Source: Mycobacterium kyorinense
GTDB taxonomy: Bacteria > Actinomycetota > Actinomycetes > Mycobacteriales > Mycobacteriaceae
Assembly: GCF_001672775.1 (NCBI RefSeq)
Contig: NZ_LZKJ01000045.1
Coordinates: 1 to 64,000 of the forward strand
DNA: 64,000 nt
Direction of reading: 5' to 3'
Shown here in pieces: positions 9,325-18,205 of this stretch. The notes below the pieces were generated by a model. That model did not search any database. It saw only the letters and a program-made list of their open reading frames with translations, and was not told the DNA's origin. How positions within the stretch are numbered: position 1 is the first letter of the stretch; each line of letters begins with the position of its first letter. A program made the translations under genes and the position numbers.

Positions 9325-10584
9325 ATGGCAGACTTTTCCGGTCCGGAACTCCCGCGTTCCAGCGCGGCCATCGCCGAACCGACCAGCCACGACCCCGATT
9401 CACGGGGGCATTTCGGCGCATACGGCGGCCGATTCGTCGCCGAGGCGCTGATGGCGGTGATCGAAGAGGTCACCGCCGCCTACGACAAGGCCCGCACCGA
9501 TCAGGGATTCCTCGATGCCCTCGACAAGTTGCAGGCACACTACACCGGCCGGCCGTCTCCGCTGTACGAAGCGACACGCCTGTCCGACCATGCTGACGGT
9601 GCGCGGATCTTTCTCAAGCGAGAAGACCTGAACCACACTGGTTCTCACAAGATCAACAACGTGCTCGGGCAGGCATTGCTGGCCCGCCAAATGGGTAAAA
9701 CCCGCGTTATCGCCGAGACCGGGGCCGGCCAGCACGGCGTGGCCACCGCCACAGCGTGCGCGCTGCTCGGTCTGGACTGTGTCATTTATATGGGCGCGGT
9801 CGATACGGCGCGCCAAGCGCTCAACGTGGCCCGGATGCGGTTGCTGGGCGCCGAAGTGGTGTCGGTGGAATCCGGGTCCAAAACTCTCAAAGATGCGATC
9901 AATGAGGCTTTCCGGGATTGGGTCACCAATGCCGACAACACCTACTACTGCTTCGGCACCGCCGCGGGACCGCATCCGTTTCCGACCATGGTGCGCGATT
10001 TCCAGCGGGTCATCGGACTCGAAACGCGCGTGCAGATTCAGGACCAGGCGGGCCGGTTGCCCGACGCCGTCACGGCGTGCGTCGGAGGCGGATCCAACGC
10101 CATCGGGATTTTCCATGCGTTCCTCGACGACCCCGGTGTTCGGCTGATCGGCTTCGAAGCCGCCGGCGACGGCGTCGAAACCGGACGCCATGCCGCAACA
10201 TTCACCGGCGGGTCACCGGGAGCGTTCCAGGGGTCGTTCTCGTATTTGTTGCAAGACGAAGACGGCCAAACCATTGAGTCACACTCGATTTCGGCAGGCC
10301 TGGACTATCCCGGGGTCGGCCCGGAACACGCGTGGCTCAAAGAAATCGGCCGCGCAGAGTATCGGCCGATCACCGACACCGAGGCAATGGACGCGTTCAG
10401 TCTGCTTTGCCGCACCGAGGGCATCATCCCAGCCATCGAGTCTGCGCATGCGGTGGCAGGCGCGCTCAAACTCGGTGTCGAGTTGGGCAGGGGAGCGGTC
10501 ATCGTGGTGAATTTGTCTGGCCGCGGCGACAAAGACGTCGAAACCGCCGCGAAGTGGTTCGGTCTGCTGGAGGACCGCGGGTGA
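9325..10584 (+). CDS. trpB: Tryptophan synthase beta subunit
   Basis: A 419-aa PLP enzyme condensing indole with serine to give tryptophan, the partner of TrpA. The PLP lysine lies in the HTGSHKINN motif; [16 protein letters not shown] (phosphate cradle) and NLSGRGDKD are all intact. The ATG at 9325 is preferred, although GTG at 9322 adjoins it in frame. The gene overlaps the trpA GTG by 4 bp, the usual coupling of the two subunits. Confidence 0.97.
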   Translation: MADFSGPELPRSSAAIAEPTSHDPDSRGHFGAYGGRFVAEALMAVIEEVTAAYDKARTDQGFLDALDKLQAHYTGRPSPLYEATRLSDHADGARIFLKREDLNHTGSHKINNVLGQALLARQMGKTRVIAETGAGQHGVATATACALLGLDCVIYMGAVDTARQALNVARMRLLGAEVVSVESGSKTLKDAINEAFRDWVTNADNTYYCFGTAAGPHPFPTMVRDFQRVIGLETRVQIQDQAGRLPDAVTACVGGGSNAIGIFHAFLDDPGVRLIGFEAAGDGVETGRHAATFTGGSPGAFQGSFSYLLQDEDGQTIESHSISAGLDYPGVGPEHAWLKEIGRAEYRPITDTEAMDAFSLLCRTEGIIPAIESAHAVAGALKLGVELGRGAVIVVNLSGRGDKDVETAAKWFGLLEDRG

Positions 10585-11393
10585 CCGTGGAGCAGAGCGA
10601 AACAAGCCGGCTGGGAGATCTTTTCAGCTCATGTCGACGGGATAACCGGGCAGCGCTGATTGGTTATCTGCCCACCGGATACCCCGACGTCCCCGCATCG
10701 GTCAGCGCGATGACCGCGTTGGTCGAATCGGGCTGCGACTTGGTGGAAGTCGGCGTTCCGTATTCGGATCCGGGTATGGACGGGCCGACGATCGCGACGG
10801 CTTCCGAGGCCGCGCTTCGCGGTGGCGTACGGGTGCGCGACACCTTGGCCGCCGTGGAGGCCATCAGCGCCGCCGGTGGTCGCGCGGTCGTCATGACCTA
10901 CTGGAACCCGGTACTGCGCTATGGGATTGATGCGTTCGCGCGGGACCTCGCCGCGGCAGGCGGCCACGGCTTGATTACGCCGGACCTCATCCCAGACGAG
11001 GCCGACGAGTGGTTGGCCGCCTCTGAGGAGCACCGCTTGGATCGGATCTTCCTCGTTGCGCCGTCGTCGACGCCGCAACGGTTGGCGGCGACGGTCGATG
11101 CATCGCGCGGGTTTGTCTACGCCGCGTCCACCATGGGTGTCACTGGCGCCCGTAACGCGGTGTCGCAGGCCGCACCCGAGTTGGTGCACCGGGTACGAGC
11201 GGTTTCCGACATACCTGTCGGCGTGGGCCTGGGTGTGCGGTCGGCTGAGCAGGCGGCGCAAATCGCCGGATACGCTGACGGGGTCATCGTCGGCTCGGCG
11301 TTGGTGTCGGCGCTGTCCGACGGCGTCGCCGCGCTCCGCGCGCTGACCGAAGAGCTTGCTGCAGGTGTGCGCCAAAGGATTTCCACATCATGA
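10581..11393 (+). CDS. trpA: Tryptophan synthase alpha subunit
   Basis: A 270-aa TIM barrel cleaving indole-3-glycerol phosphate and channelling indole to TrpB. The catalytic Glu is in [11 protein letters not shown] and the catalytic Asp in [17 protein letters not shown] forms the phosphate site. The start GTG overlaps the trpB stop in a GTGA junction. A second GTG at 10587 is possible. The stop overlaps the ATG of lgt, so trpA and lgt are probably co-transcribed. Confidence 0.96.
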   Translation: MTVEQSETSRLGDLFSSCRRDNRAALIGYLPTGYPDVPASVSAMTALVESGCDLVEVGVPYSDPGMDGPTIATASEAALRGGVRVRDTLAAVEAISAAGGRAVVMTYWNPVLRYGIDAFARDLAAAGGHGLITPDLIPDEADEWLAASEEHRLDRIFLVAPSSTPQRLAATVDASRGFVYAASTMGVTGARNAVSQAAPELVHRVRAVSDIPVGVGLGVRSAEQAAQIAGYADGVIVGSALVSALSDGVAALRALTEELAAGVRQRISTS

Positions 11394-12964
11394 CGACAAC
11401 CGTGCTTGCGTATTTTCCGAGTCCACCACGAGGAGTGTGGCACCTGGGGCCCGTCCCGATTCGGGCCTATGCGCTGTTCATCATCATTGGCATCGTGGCC
11501 GCGCTGGTGATCGGTGATCGGCGGTGGGTGGCTCGGGGCGGGGAGCGCGGGGTCATCTACGACATCGCGCTGTGGGCCGTACCTTCCGGGCTGATCGGTG
11601 GTCGCCTCTATCATCTGGCTACCGATTGGCGGACATATTTCGGTGAGGCTGGCGCGGGCTTGGGCGCCGCTTTCCGAATTTGGGACGGCGGATTGGGGAT
11701 TTGGGGCGCAGTAGCGCTGGGCGGCGTCGGTGCGTGGATAGGCTGCCGACATCGCGGTATCCCACTTCCCGCCTTCGCTGATGCGGTCGCGCCAGGAATT
11801 GTGTTGGCGCAGGCAATCGGTCGGCTCGGAAACTACTTCAACCAGGAGCTCTACGGCCGGGAGACCACGCTGCCGTGGGGCTTGGAGATCTTCTATCGCC
11901 AGGACCCGGCGGGCTTCACCGACGTGCACTCCCTCGACGGGGTGTCGACCGGCGAGCTCGCGATGATTGTGCATCCGACGTTTCTTTACGAATTGCTCTG
12001 GAACGTCCTGGTATTCGTCGCGCTCATTTATCTCGATCGGCGGTTCAGGATCGGCCATGGTCGGCTGTTCGCGCTGTATGTCGCCGGGTATTGCTTTGGA
12101 AGGTTCTGCGTCGAGCTGCTGCGCGACGACATCGCCACCCATATCGCCGGGATTCGAATCAACTCCTTCACAGCGACTTTCGTCTTCATCGGCGCCGTGG
12201 TCTATCTCATTCTGGCCCCCAAGGGCCGCGAGGATTTGGCGGTGCCCGCTGCAACGGCTGCCGAGCTTGCACCCGTGGGATCCGCATCGACGGCCGCACC
12301 GGCGGCGGATATCTCGGAGCCGGTTGATTCCGTAGAGCCGGCGCCTGCGGCTGAAGCGGAAGCGGTCGGGGCCGAGGAACTCGATACGGCGGCACAGCCG
12401 ACCGAAGAGGCGGAGGCGGTCGCGGCAGCAGCCGAAGAAGCTGAAGCCGACGCCGCCGTGACGGAGGTAGCGGCTGACGCTGAGTTGCCAGAGTCTGACG
12501 CGGAAGAAGCCGAGGCTGAAGAGGTCGAGGAAGCCGAGGCTGAGCCGGAGCCCGAGTCCGAGGTCGAGGCGGAGGAGCCCGAAGCGGAGGAGTCCGAGCC
12601 TGCAGTGGCCGCGGAAGCCGAGGCTGAGACCGACGTTGAGGAGCCTGAGCTTGGCGAGGTCGAGGAAGCGGAGGCTGAGACCGACGTTGAAGAGCCTGAG
12701 CTTGACGAGACCGAGGCTGAAGCAGAGGACGCAGAGGCCGAGACCGAACCGGAGGACATAGAAGCCGAAGAGCCCGAGGCCGAAGAGGAAGAAGAGGCCG
12801 AGGCGGAGGAGCCTGAGGCCGAAGAGGAAGAAGAGCCCGAGTCGGCCGACGTCGCCGCCGAGGAAGCCGAAGAACCTGTGCCGGATATGGCTGAGCCGGC
12901 CAGTCCCACCCCGACGGGGTGGAGGTCGCGGTTGAGCAGGCTAAGGCGCAGGTCGGCACGATAA
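11390..12964 (+). CDS. lgt: Prolipoprotein diacylglyceryl transferase with long acidic C-terminal tail
   Basis: A 524-aa inner-membrane enzyme that transfers diacylglycerol from phosphatidylglycerol to the lipobox Cys of prolipoproteins. The Lgt signature RLGNYFNQELYG lies near residues 144-155, and the catalytic core with its membrane helices ends near residue 280. The remaining 240 or so residues are a low-complexity Glu/Ala/Pro-rich tail containing tandem repeats of 17 and 13 residues, ending in a basic RSRLSRLRRRSAR segment. Mycobacterial Lgt proteins carry such extensions, M. tuberculosis Lgt being about 468 aa. The ATG overlaps the trpA stop (ATGA). Confidence 0.96.
   Translation: MTTTVLAYFPSPPRGVWHLGPVPIRAYALFIIIGIVAALVIGDRRWVARGGERGVIYDIALWAVPSGLIGGRLYHLATDWRTYFGEAGAGLGAAFRIWDGGLGIWGAVALGGVGAWIGCRHRGIPLPAFADAVAPGIVLAQAIGRLGNYFNQELYGRETTLPWGLEIFYRQDPAGFTDVHSLDGVSTGELAMIVHPTFLYELLWNVLVFVALIYLDRRFRIGHGRLFALYVAGYCFGRFCVELLRDDIATHIAGIRINSFTATFVFIGAVVYLILAPKGREDLAVPAATAAELAPVGSASTAAPAADISEPVDSVEPAPAAEAEAVGAEELDTAAQPTEEAEAVAAAAEEAEADAAVTEVAADAELPESDAEEAEAEEVEEAEAEPEPESEVEAEEPEAEESEPAVAAEAEAETDVEEPELGEVEEAEAETDVEEPELDETEAEAEDAEAETEPEDIEAEEPEAEEEEEAEAEEPEAEEEEEPESADVAAEEAEEPVPDMAEPASPTPTGWRSRLSRLRRRSAR
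12621..12853 (+). repeat. Imperfect tandem repeats encoding the acidic Lgt tail
   Basis: A unit beginning AGGCTGAGACCGACGTTGA recurs at 12621 and 12672 (51-bp period, 17 codons). A unit beginning GAGGCCGAAGAGGAAGAAG recurs at 12776 and 12815 (39-bp period, 13 codons). Both periods preserve the lgt reading frame, so unit number can change without a frameshift. Confidence 0.75.
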
Positions 12965-12991
12965 GGACCCGCAATCGCCGGCGGAACTGGC

Positions 12992-13387
12992 ATGCTGAAG
13001 GACGTGACCGACCCTTCTGGCGAATCGCGTCCGCAGCCACCGGGCTATCCGCCCTATTCGCCGCCGCCACCACAGCCCTACCCGCCGTATCCGCCGGGCA
13101 ACGTCGCTGACCCCGCGGCGCCCTACGGCCGGCACCCGCTGACCGGCGAGCCGCTGTCGGACAAATCGAAGGTCGTGGCCGGCCTTCTCCAGCTGATCGG
13201 GCTGGTCGGCATCGTCGGCGTCGGTCGCATCTACATCGGACAGACCGGATTGGGCATTGCCCAGATGATTGTGGGCCTGGTGACCTGTGGCCTCGGCGCA
13301 GTCATCTGGGGCGTCGTCGACGCCGTGCTAATGCTCACCGACAAAGTGCGCGACCCGCAGGGCCGCCCACTGCGTGATGGAACTTAG
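12992..13387 (+). CDS. TM2-domain membrane protein (Rv1615 type)
   Basis: A 131-aa protein with a Pro/Tyr-rich N-terminus (PPYSPPPPQPYPPYPP) followed by a TM2 domain, two hydrophobic helices (about residues 60-82 and 88-110) around a GVGRIYIGQTGLG turn. TM2 proteins are small membrane proteins of unknown biochemical role. A GTG at 13004, closely preceded by AAGGA, is an alternative start. The stop overlaps the next gene. Confidence 0.85.
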   Translation: MLKDVTDPSGESRPQPPGYPPYSPPPPQPYPPYPPGNVADPAAPYGRHPLTGEPLSDKSKVVAGLLQLIGLVGIVGVGRIYIGQTGLGIAQMIVGLVTCGLGAVIWGVVDAVLMLTDKVRDPQGRPLRDGT

Positions 13388-13763
13388 CCGAGGTGTAATC
13401 GGTTCTGGCGCGCTGCTGGTAGCCGCCGTCGCGTACGTCGGGCTGGTCGATCCGCATCAGCAGAATTCGATCTACCCCTCCTGCCCGTTCCGGCTACTCA
13501 CCGGCTGGAACTGCCCGCTGTGTGGAGGCCTTCGCATGACGCACGACCTCCTCCACGCCGACCTCGTCGCCGCAGTCGCCGACAACGTGTTTGTGCTCAT
13601 CGGCATGCCAATGCTGGCGGCGTGGATTCTCCTCCGCCGCCGCCGCCACAAAGCCGTACTGCCGTTGCCCGCGGTCATCACCGTGTCGGTCGCCACAGTC
13701 GCGTGGGCCGTACTGCGCAACCTGCCTGGTTTCCCGCTGGTTCCGACGCTCGTTACCGGGTAG
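13377..13763 (+). CDS. DUF2752 small membrane protein (Rv1616 type)
   Basis: A 128-aa membrane protein with the DUF2752 signature: YPSCPFRLLTGWNCPLCGGLRMTHDLLHAD holds three conserved cysteines next to an arginine and a histidine, followed by hydrophobic helices. The function is unknown. ATG 13377 is chosen; GTG 13374 is directly upstream in frame. It overlaps the end of the TM2 gene and is probably co-expressed with it. Confidence 0.82.
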   Translation: MELSRGVIGSGALLVAAVAYVGLVDPHQQNSIYPSCPFRLLTGWNCPLCGGLRMTHDLLHADLVAAVADNVFVLIGMPMLAAWILLRRRRHKAVLPLPAVITVSVATVAWAVLRNLPGFPLVPTLVTG

Positions 13764-13778
13764 GTCGGCCACCGCGAC

Positions 13779-13784
13779 TATGCT
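13779..13784 (+). promoter_or_regulatory. -10 hexamer TATGCT of pykA
   Basis: TATGCT ends 8 nt before the GTG of pykA, fitting a leaderless or nearly leaderless mRNA. Confidence 0.5.
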
Positions 13785-13792
13785 GTGTCGTC

Positions 13793-15211
13793 GTGACGAG
13801 GCGCGGCAAGATCGTCTGTACTCTCGGCCCGGCCAGTAACACTGACGAGTCGGTCAGAGCGCTGGTCGAGGCTGGAATGGACGTCGCCCGAATGAACTTC
13901 AGCCACGGCGACTACAGCGACCACAAGGCCGCTTACGAACGCGTTCGAGCCGCCTCGGATGCCACCGGTCGCGCCGTCGGAGTGCTGGCCGACCTCCAAG
14001 GCCCGAAGATCCGATTGGGCCGGTTCGCCGACGGCCCCACCTACTGGGCGAACGGCGAAACAGTGCGGATCACCGTCGCCGACTGCCCCGGCAGTCACGA
14101 CCGAGTGTCAACGGCCTACAAGCAGTTGGCCCAAGACGCGGTCCCGGGCGACCGGGTTCTGATTGACGACGGCAAGGTCGGCTTGGTGGTCGAAGACATC
14201 GACGGCGACGACGTGGTCTGCACTGTCACCGAAGGTGGGCCGGTAAGCAACAACAAGGGAATGTCGCTGCCGGGGATGAACGTGTCGGCTCCTGCCTTGT
14301 CCGACAAGGACGTTGAGGATCTGGAGTTCGCGCTGGACCTGGGTGTCGACATGGTGGCGCTGTCGTTCGTGCGATCGCCGTCCGATGTCGAACTGGTGCA
14401 CGAGGTGATGGACCGGGTCGGGCGTCGGGTGCCGGTGATCGCCAAACTCGAGAAGCCGGAAGCCATCGACAATCTGGAAGCGGTGGTACTGGCCTTCGAC
14501 GCCGTGATGGTGGCCCGCGGTGACTTAGGTGTAGAGCTGCCGCTCGAAGAGGTCCCGCTCGTGCAGAAGCGGGCCATCCAAATGGCCCGGGAGAACGCGA
14601 AACCCGTCATCGTCGCCACGCAAATGCTCGACTCGATGATCGAGAACTCACGCCCCACCCGGGCCGAGGCGTCCGACGTCGCCAACGCTGTGCTGGACGG
14701 CGCCGACGCGTTGATGCTGTCCGGGGAAACCGCCGTCGGCAAGCACCCGCTGGCCGCAGTCCAGACGATGGCACGAATTGTCTGCGCCGTCGAAGAGAAT
14801 TCGACAGCCGCGCCGCCGCTGACCCACGTGCCCCGCACCAAACGCGGCGTGATCTCTTATGCCGCTCGCGACATCGGCGAGCGGCTCGACGCCAAAGCCC
14901 TGGTCGCGTTCACCCAGTCCGGAGACACTGTGCGGCGGCTGGCCCGTTTGCACACCCCGCTGCCGCTGCTGGCCTTCACGCCACTGCCCGAGGTGCGCAG
15001 CCAGCTTGCGATGACCTGGGGCACCGAGACATTCATCGTTCCGACCATGCAGTCCACCGACGCGATGATCCGCCTGGTCGACAAAGCGTTACTCGATCTC
15101 GGCCGCTACAAACGCGGTGATCTCGTCGTCATCGTCGCCGGCGCCCCGCCCGGCACTGTCGGCTCCACCAACTTGATCCATGTGCACCGCATCGGCGAGG
15201 ACGACGTCTAG
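13793..15211 (+). CDS. pykA: Pyruvate kinase
   Basis: A 472-aa glycolytic enzyme making pyruvate and ATP from phosphoenolpyruvate and ADP. Landmarks are TRRGKIVCTLGPAS at the N-terminus, ARMNFSHG, DLQGPKIRLG, the VIAKLEKPEA catalytic Lys strand, MVARGDLGVELP for metal binding, and ATQMLDSMI. The C-terminal allosteric domain is complete. GTG 13793 gives the same length as M. tuberculosis PykA and is preceded by a suitable -10 box. Confidence 0.97.
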   Translation: MTRRGKIVCTLGPASNTDESVRALVEAGMDVARMNFSHGDYSDHKAAYERVRAASDATGRAVGVLADLQGPKIRLGRFADGPTYWANGETVRITVADCPGSHDRVSTAYKQLAQDAVPGDRVLIDDGKVGLVVEDIDGDDVVCTVTEGGPVSNNKGMSLPGMNVSAPALSDKDVEDLEFALDLGVDMVALSFVRSPSDVELVHEVMDRVGRRVPVIAKLEKPEAIDNLEAVVLAFDAVMVARGDLGVELPLEEVPLVQKRAIQMARENAKPVIVATQMLDSMIENSRPTRAEASDVANAVLDGADALMLSGETAVGKHPLAAVQTMARIVCAVEENSTAAPPLTHVPRTKRGVISYAARDIGERLDAKALVAFTQSGDTVRRLARLHTPLPLLAFTPLPEVRSQLAMTWGTETFIVPTMQSTDAMIRLVDKALLDLGRYKRGDLVVIVAGAPPGTVGSTNLIHVHRIGEDDV

Positions 15212-15220
15212 CCGGGCAAT

Positions 15221-15226
15221 TAGGCT
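15221..15226 (+). promoter_or_regulatory. -10 hexamer TAGGCT of tesB
   Basis: TAGGCT ends 6 nt before the tesB GTG at 15233, the leaderless arrangement. Confidence 0.5.
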
Positions 15227-15232
15227 TCAGCG

Positions 15233-16096
15233 GTGACCGACTTCGACGAGTTGATGGCGATCCTGGATCTTCGCTGCGTGGCCGACGATGTCTTCATCGG
15301 ATCGCACGCCAGCAAGAATCCGCCTCGAACCTTCGGCGGCCAGCTCATGGCGCAATCGTTCGTCGCGGCCAGTCGCACCCTGACCCGCGATTTGCCGGCC
15401 AACGCGTTCTCCGTTCACTTCGTCAACGGCGGCGACACCGACAAGGACATCGAATTCCGGGTACTGCGGTTGCGCGACGAACGCCGCTTCGCCAACCGCC
15501 GCATCGATGTGACACAGAACGGCACTTTGCTGGCGACCGCAATGATCTCGTACCTGTCCGGCGGACGCGGCCTCGAGCACAACATCGAACCGCCCGATGT
15601 CGCCCAACCAGACGCTTTGACACCGGTCAAAGAACTGCTGCGCGGCTACGAAGACAAAGTTCCGTTGTTCGTCAACGCGCTGCAACCCATCGAGTGGCGC
15701 TACACCAACGACCCGTCGTGGGTAATGCGCGACAAGGGAGAACGGCTCGACTACAACCGCGTCTGGGTGAAAGCCGACGGCAAGCTGCCCGACAATCCCA
15801 CCCTGCACACCGCGACAATGCTGTACTGCTCGGACACCACGGTGCTGGACTCGATCATCACCACGCATGGGTTGTCGTGGGGATTCGACCGCATATTTGC
15901 CGCCACCGTCAATCACTCCGTGTGGTTTCACCGCCAGGTCAATTTCGACGACTGGGTGCTGTACTCCACGTCGTCGCCGGTGGCGACAGATTCCCGTGGG
16001 TTGGGCACCGGCTATTTCTTCGATCGCTCCGGACAGCCCGTCGCCACCGTGGTGCAGGAAGGCGTCGTGAAATATTTCCCCAGCTCACGCGGATAA
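15233..16096 (+). CDS. tesB: Acyl-CoA thioesterase II
   Basis: A 287-aa double-hotdog thioesterase hydrolysing acyl-CoA to free fatty acid and CoA. The first hotdog has the RTFGGQLMAQSFVAASRTL motif and the second has HSVWFHRQVNFDDWVLYSTSSP followed by GRGYFFDRSG-like sequence, where the catalytic Asp of TesB enzymes sits. It matches Rv1618 in position after pykA. The GTG start is supported by the -10 box just upstream. Confidence 0.92.
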   Translation: MTDFDELMAILDLRCVADDVFIGSHASKNPPRTFGGQLMAQSFVAASRTLTRDLPANAFSVHFVNGGDTDKDIEFRVLRLRDERRFANRRIDVTQNGTLLATAMISYLSGGRGLEHNIEPPDVAQPDALTPVKELLRGYEDKVPLFVNALQPIEWRYTNDPSWVMRDKGERLDYNRVWVKADGKLPDNPTLHTATMLYCSDTTVLDSIITTHGLSWGFDRIFAATVNHSVWFHRQVNFDDWVLYSTSSPVATDSRGLGTGYFFDRSGQPVATVVQEGVVKYFPSSRG

Positions 16097-16232
16097 CAAA
16101 CCGAGCGGCGGCACACGGCAACGATCTGATTGCGACGCGCGCCAGACCAGTACAGCAATCGGCGTCGAAGCGTAGCGTTCTGGGTACTAACACCTAGACC
16201 GGAACGGCGACGTAGAGCAACCGGAGGTGTGT

Positions 16233-17630
16233 GTGAACCAGTCGTCGGTCGGCGTCGCCCCCAGCGTCCGCCCAAGCGAGCGGGTCGTCGTACACGTCGA
16301 TTCGCCAGCGGCCCGCTGGATCGGCGCGTTTGCCCTGCTCGGCGCGACGTGCTGGCTGATTGCGATCGTTGTGCGCGAACACTTGCAGGCCGACTGGGAG
16401 CCTGCGGGCCGGCTGGCCTGGTCGCTGACAGTGCTGGCCGCAGTCACGCTGATCGCCCGTGGCATCTTCCTCGGCCGTCCCGTGACGGCCAAGCATGCAG
16501 CGGTTGCGGTCTTCATGTTGTTCGCCGGCATCGCCGCGCACGTGCTGTCCTTTGATCTGCTCGGTCACCTGCTGGTCGCCGGGACGGGGCTAGCGCTGAT
16601 GTGGCCGACGTCGGCGCGCCCGCAACCGGCGGACCTGCCCAGGGTATGGGCGCTGATCCAAGCGACCGCCGGCGATCCACTCGCGCCGTTCGCCATGCAG
16701 GTGGGCAAGTGCCACCATTTCAGTTCGGACGGTAAGGCGGCGCTGGCGTACTGCACCCGCATCGGATATGCGGTCGTCAGCGGTGACCCGATCGGTGACG
16801 AAGCGCAATTTCCGGAACTGGTCAGCGATTTCGCGGCCATGTGTCACACCCGTGGTTGGCGGATTGTGGTGTTGTGTTGCAGCGAGCGCAAACTCGGGTT
16901 ATGGAGCAACTCAGCCGCCCTGGGGCAGTCGTTGCGGGCCGTGCCGATCGGTCGGGATGTCGTTATCGACGTGCGCAACTTCGAAATGGTCGGCCGTAAG
17001 TTCCGTAATCTGCGCCAGGCCGTCAAGCGCACCCACAATTTCGGTATCACCACCGAAATCCTGTGTGAACAGAACCTCGATGCGCAGCAACTCGCCGAAC
17101 TGACCGAAGTGCTGAAAGCGTCGCCCAGTGGCGCCCACACGGAGCGCGGGTTTTCGATGGCGCTCGACGGTGCGTTGGAAGGCCGCTATCCAGGGGTGCA
17201 GTTGATCGTCGCCAGGGACGCCGCGGGGCGTGTGCAAGGTTTCCACCGCTACGCTGTTGCCGGCGGCGGAAGCGACCTGTCTCTCGACGTGCCGTGGCGT
17301 CGACGCGGGTCCCCCAACGGAATCGACGAGCGGCTCAGTGTAGACATGGTCAATGCCGCGAAAGAGGCTGGGGCACAACGGCTATCGCTGGCGTTCGCTG
17401 CGTTCCCGGAGATCTTCGACGAAAAGCATCGCTCACGGACGCAGAGCATTTTCTACCGGCTGATTCACCTTGGTGACCCGCTGATTGCGCTCGAATCGCT
17501 GTACCGCTATTTGCGCAAGTTCCGTTCGCTGGGCGATCGGCGCTATGCGCTGGTGAGATTGACTCAAGTGGTTCCGCTGCTCTACGTGCTGATGTCGCTC
17601 GAGTTCATGCCGCGACGACGGCGGCTTTGA
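16233..17630 (+). CDS. DUF2156 membrane protein (Rv1619 type, LPG-synthase C-terminal-like domain)
   Basis: A 465-aa protein with four or so N-terminal membrane helices (residues about 30-130) followed by a cytosolic DUF2156 domain related to the C-terminal acyl/aminoacyl-transfer domain of MprF lipid lysyltransferases. Visible blocks are HFSSDGKAALAYCTRIGYAVVSGDPIGDEAQFPEL and [14 protein letters not shown], both also recognisable in the N-terminal half of LysX at 56743-60066. A GGAGG ribosome site at 16223-16227 lies 5 nt before GTG 16233, favouring that start over GTG 16227. No aminoacyl-tRNA synthetase domain is attached. The substrate is unknown. Confidence 0.85.
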   Translation: MNQSSVGVAPSVRPSERVVVHVDSPAARWIGAFALLGATCWLIAIVVREHLQADWEPAGRLAWSLTVLAAVTLIARGIFLGRPVTAKHAAVAVFMLFAGIAAHVLSFDLLGHLLVAGTGLALMWPTSARPQPADLPRVWALIQATAGDPLAPFAMQVGKCHHFSSDGKAALAYCTRIGYAVVSGDPIGDEAQFPELVSDFAAMCHTRGWRIVVLCCSERKLGLWSNSAALGQSLRAVPIGRDVVIDVRNFEMVGRKFRNLRQAVKRTHNFGITTEILCEQNLDAQQLAELTEVLKASPSGAHTERGFSMALDGALEGRYPGVQLIVARDAAGRVQGFHRYAVAGGGSDLSLDVPWRRRGSPNGIDERLSVDMVNAAKEAGAQRLSLAFAAFPEIFDEKHRSRTQSIFYRLIHLGDPLIALESLYRYLRKFRSLGDRRYALVRLTQVVPLLYVLMSLEFMPRRRRL

Positions 17631-17633
17631 AAC

Positions 17634-18170
17634 CTACGGGGTGGGCGGGGGAGTTGTCAGCGTGCCGCTGATGTGGTTCTGGACCTTTTCCCGGAACTGA
17701 TCCGCGCACTGCTGCTGGCGGATTCGGTTCGAGCCGGCGTTCTCCAGGCAGTCGAAGTAGGTGTCGCCGCCGACGTCTTTCCACAGAGTCAGCCAGATCG
17801 GAATGAAGGCCAAGCCGACGACGATCGCCACCACACCCAGCGCGATACCGGCGATTGCCACCCCACCGTTGTTGGCCTGGCCGCGTTTTGCCCGCGACCA
17901 CCCGAAAAACCCGACGGCCACCGCAGCGATTCCGAGGATGACGCCGCCGAAGACCGACCACACCATCGCCAACCCGACGATCGCCACCACCAGCGCGACA
18001 ACGCCGAGCCCGTTTCGTGGCGTGACAGGGGGCGCTGGATAACCGAAATACGTGTGGCCGGGTGGCAGATAGCCGCCGGGCTGATATGGATATTGGTACG
18101 GCGTTCCGGTTTCCGTACTCTTCTCCGGCGTTTCGGGCCTCTCCGACGGTCCGTCGGGGAATTCGGTCAT
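17634..18170 (-). CDS. DUF4190-type small membrane protein
   Basis: A 178-aa protein with a hydrophilic Pro/Tyr-rich N-terminus (residues 1-50), two membrane helices with the Gly/Ala-rich DUF4190 pattern (GVVALVVAIVGLAMVW and a second after SRAKRGQANNGG), then an extracytoplasmic tail with two cysteines (FDCLENAG, QQQCADQF) that may form a disulfide. The function is unknown. It lies 35 bp downstream of cydC on the same strand and may be co-transcribed with the cyd genes. Confidence 0.75.
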   Translation of the reverse strand: MTEFPDGPSERPETPEKSTETGTPYQYPYQPGGYLPPGHTYFGYPAPPVTPRNGLGVVALVVAIVGLAMVWSVFGGVILGIAAVAVGFFGWSRAKRGQANNGGVAIAGIALGVVAIVVGLAFIPIWLTLWKDVGGDTYFDCLENAGSNRIRQQQCADQFREKVQNHISGTLTTPPPTP

Positions 18171-18205
18171 GGCTCGCTTTCCGGATCGGGCGGCGTGGAC
18201 GACTC

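Noticed and set aside
12202..12993. Long Ser-rich open frame antisense to the lgt tail
   Set aside because: It is the mirror of the GAG/GAA-rich repeat; the Ser/Ala runs are a composition artefact, with no family match or ribosome site.
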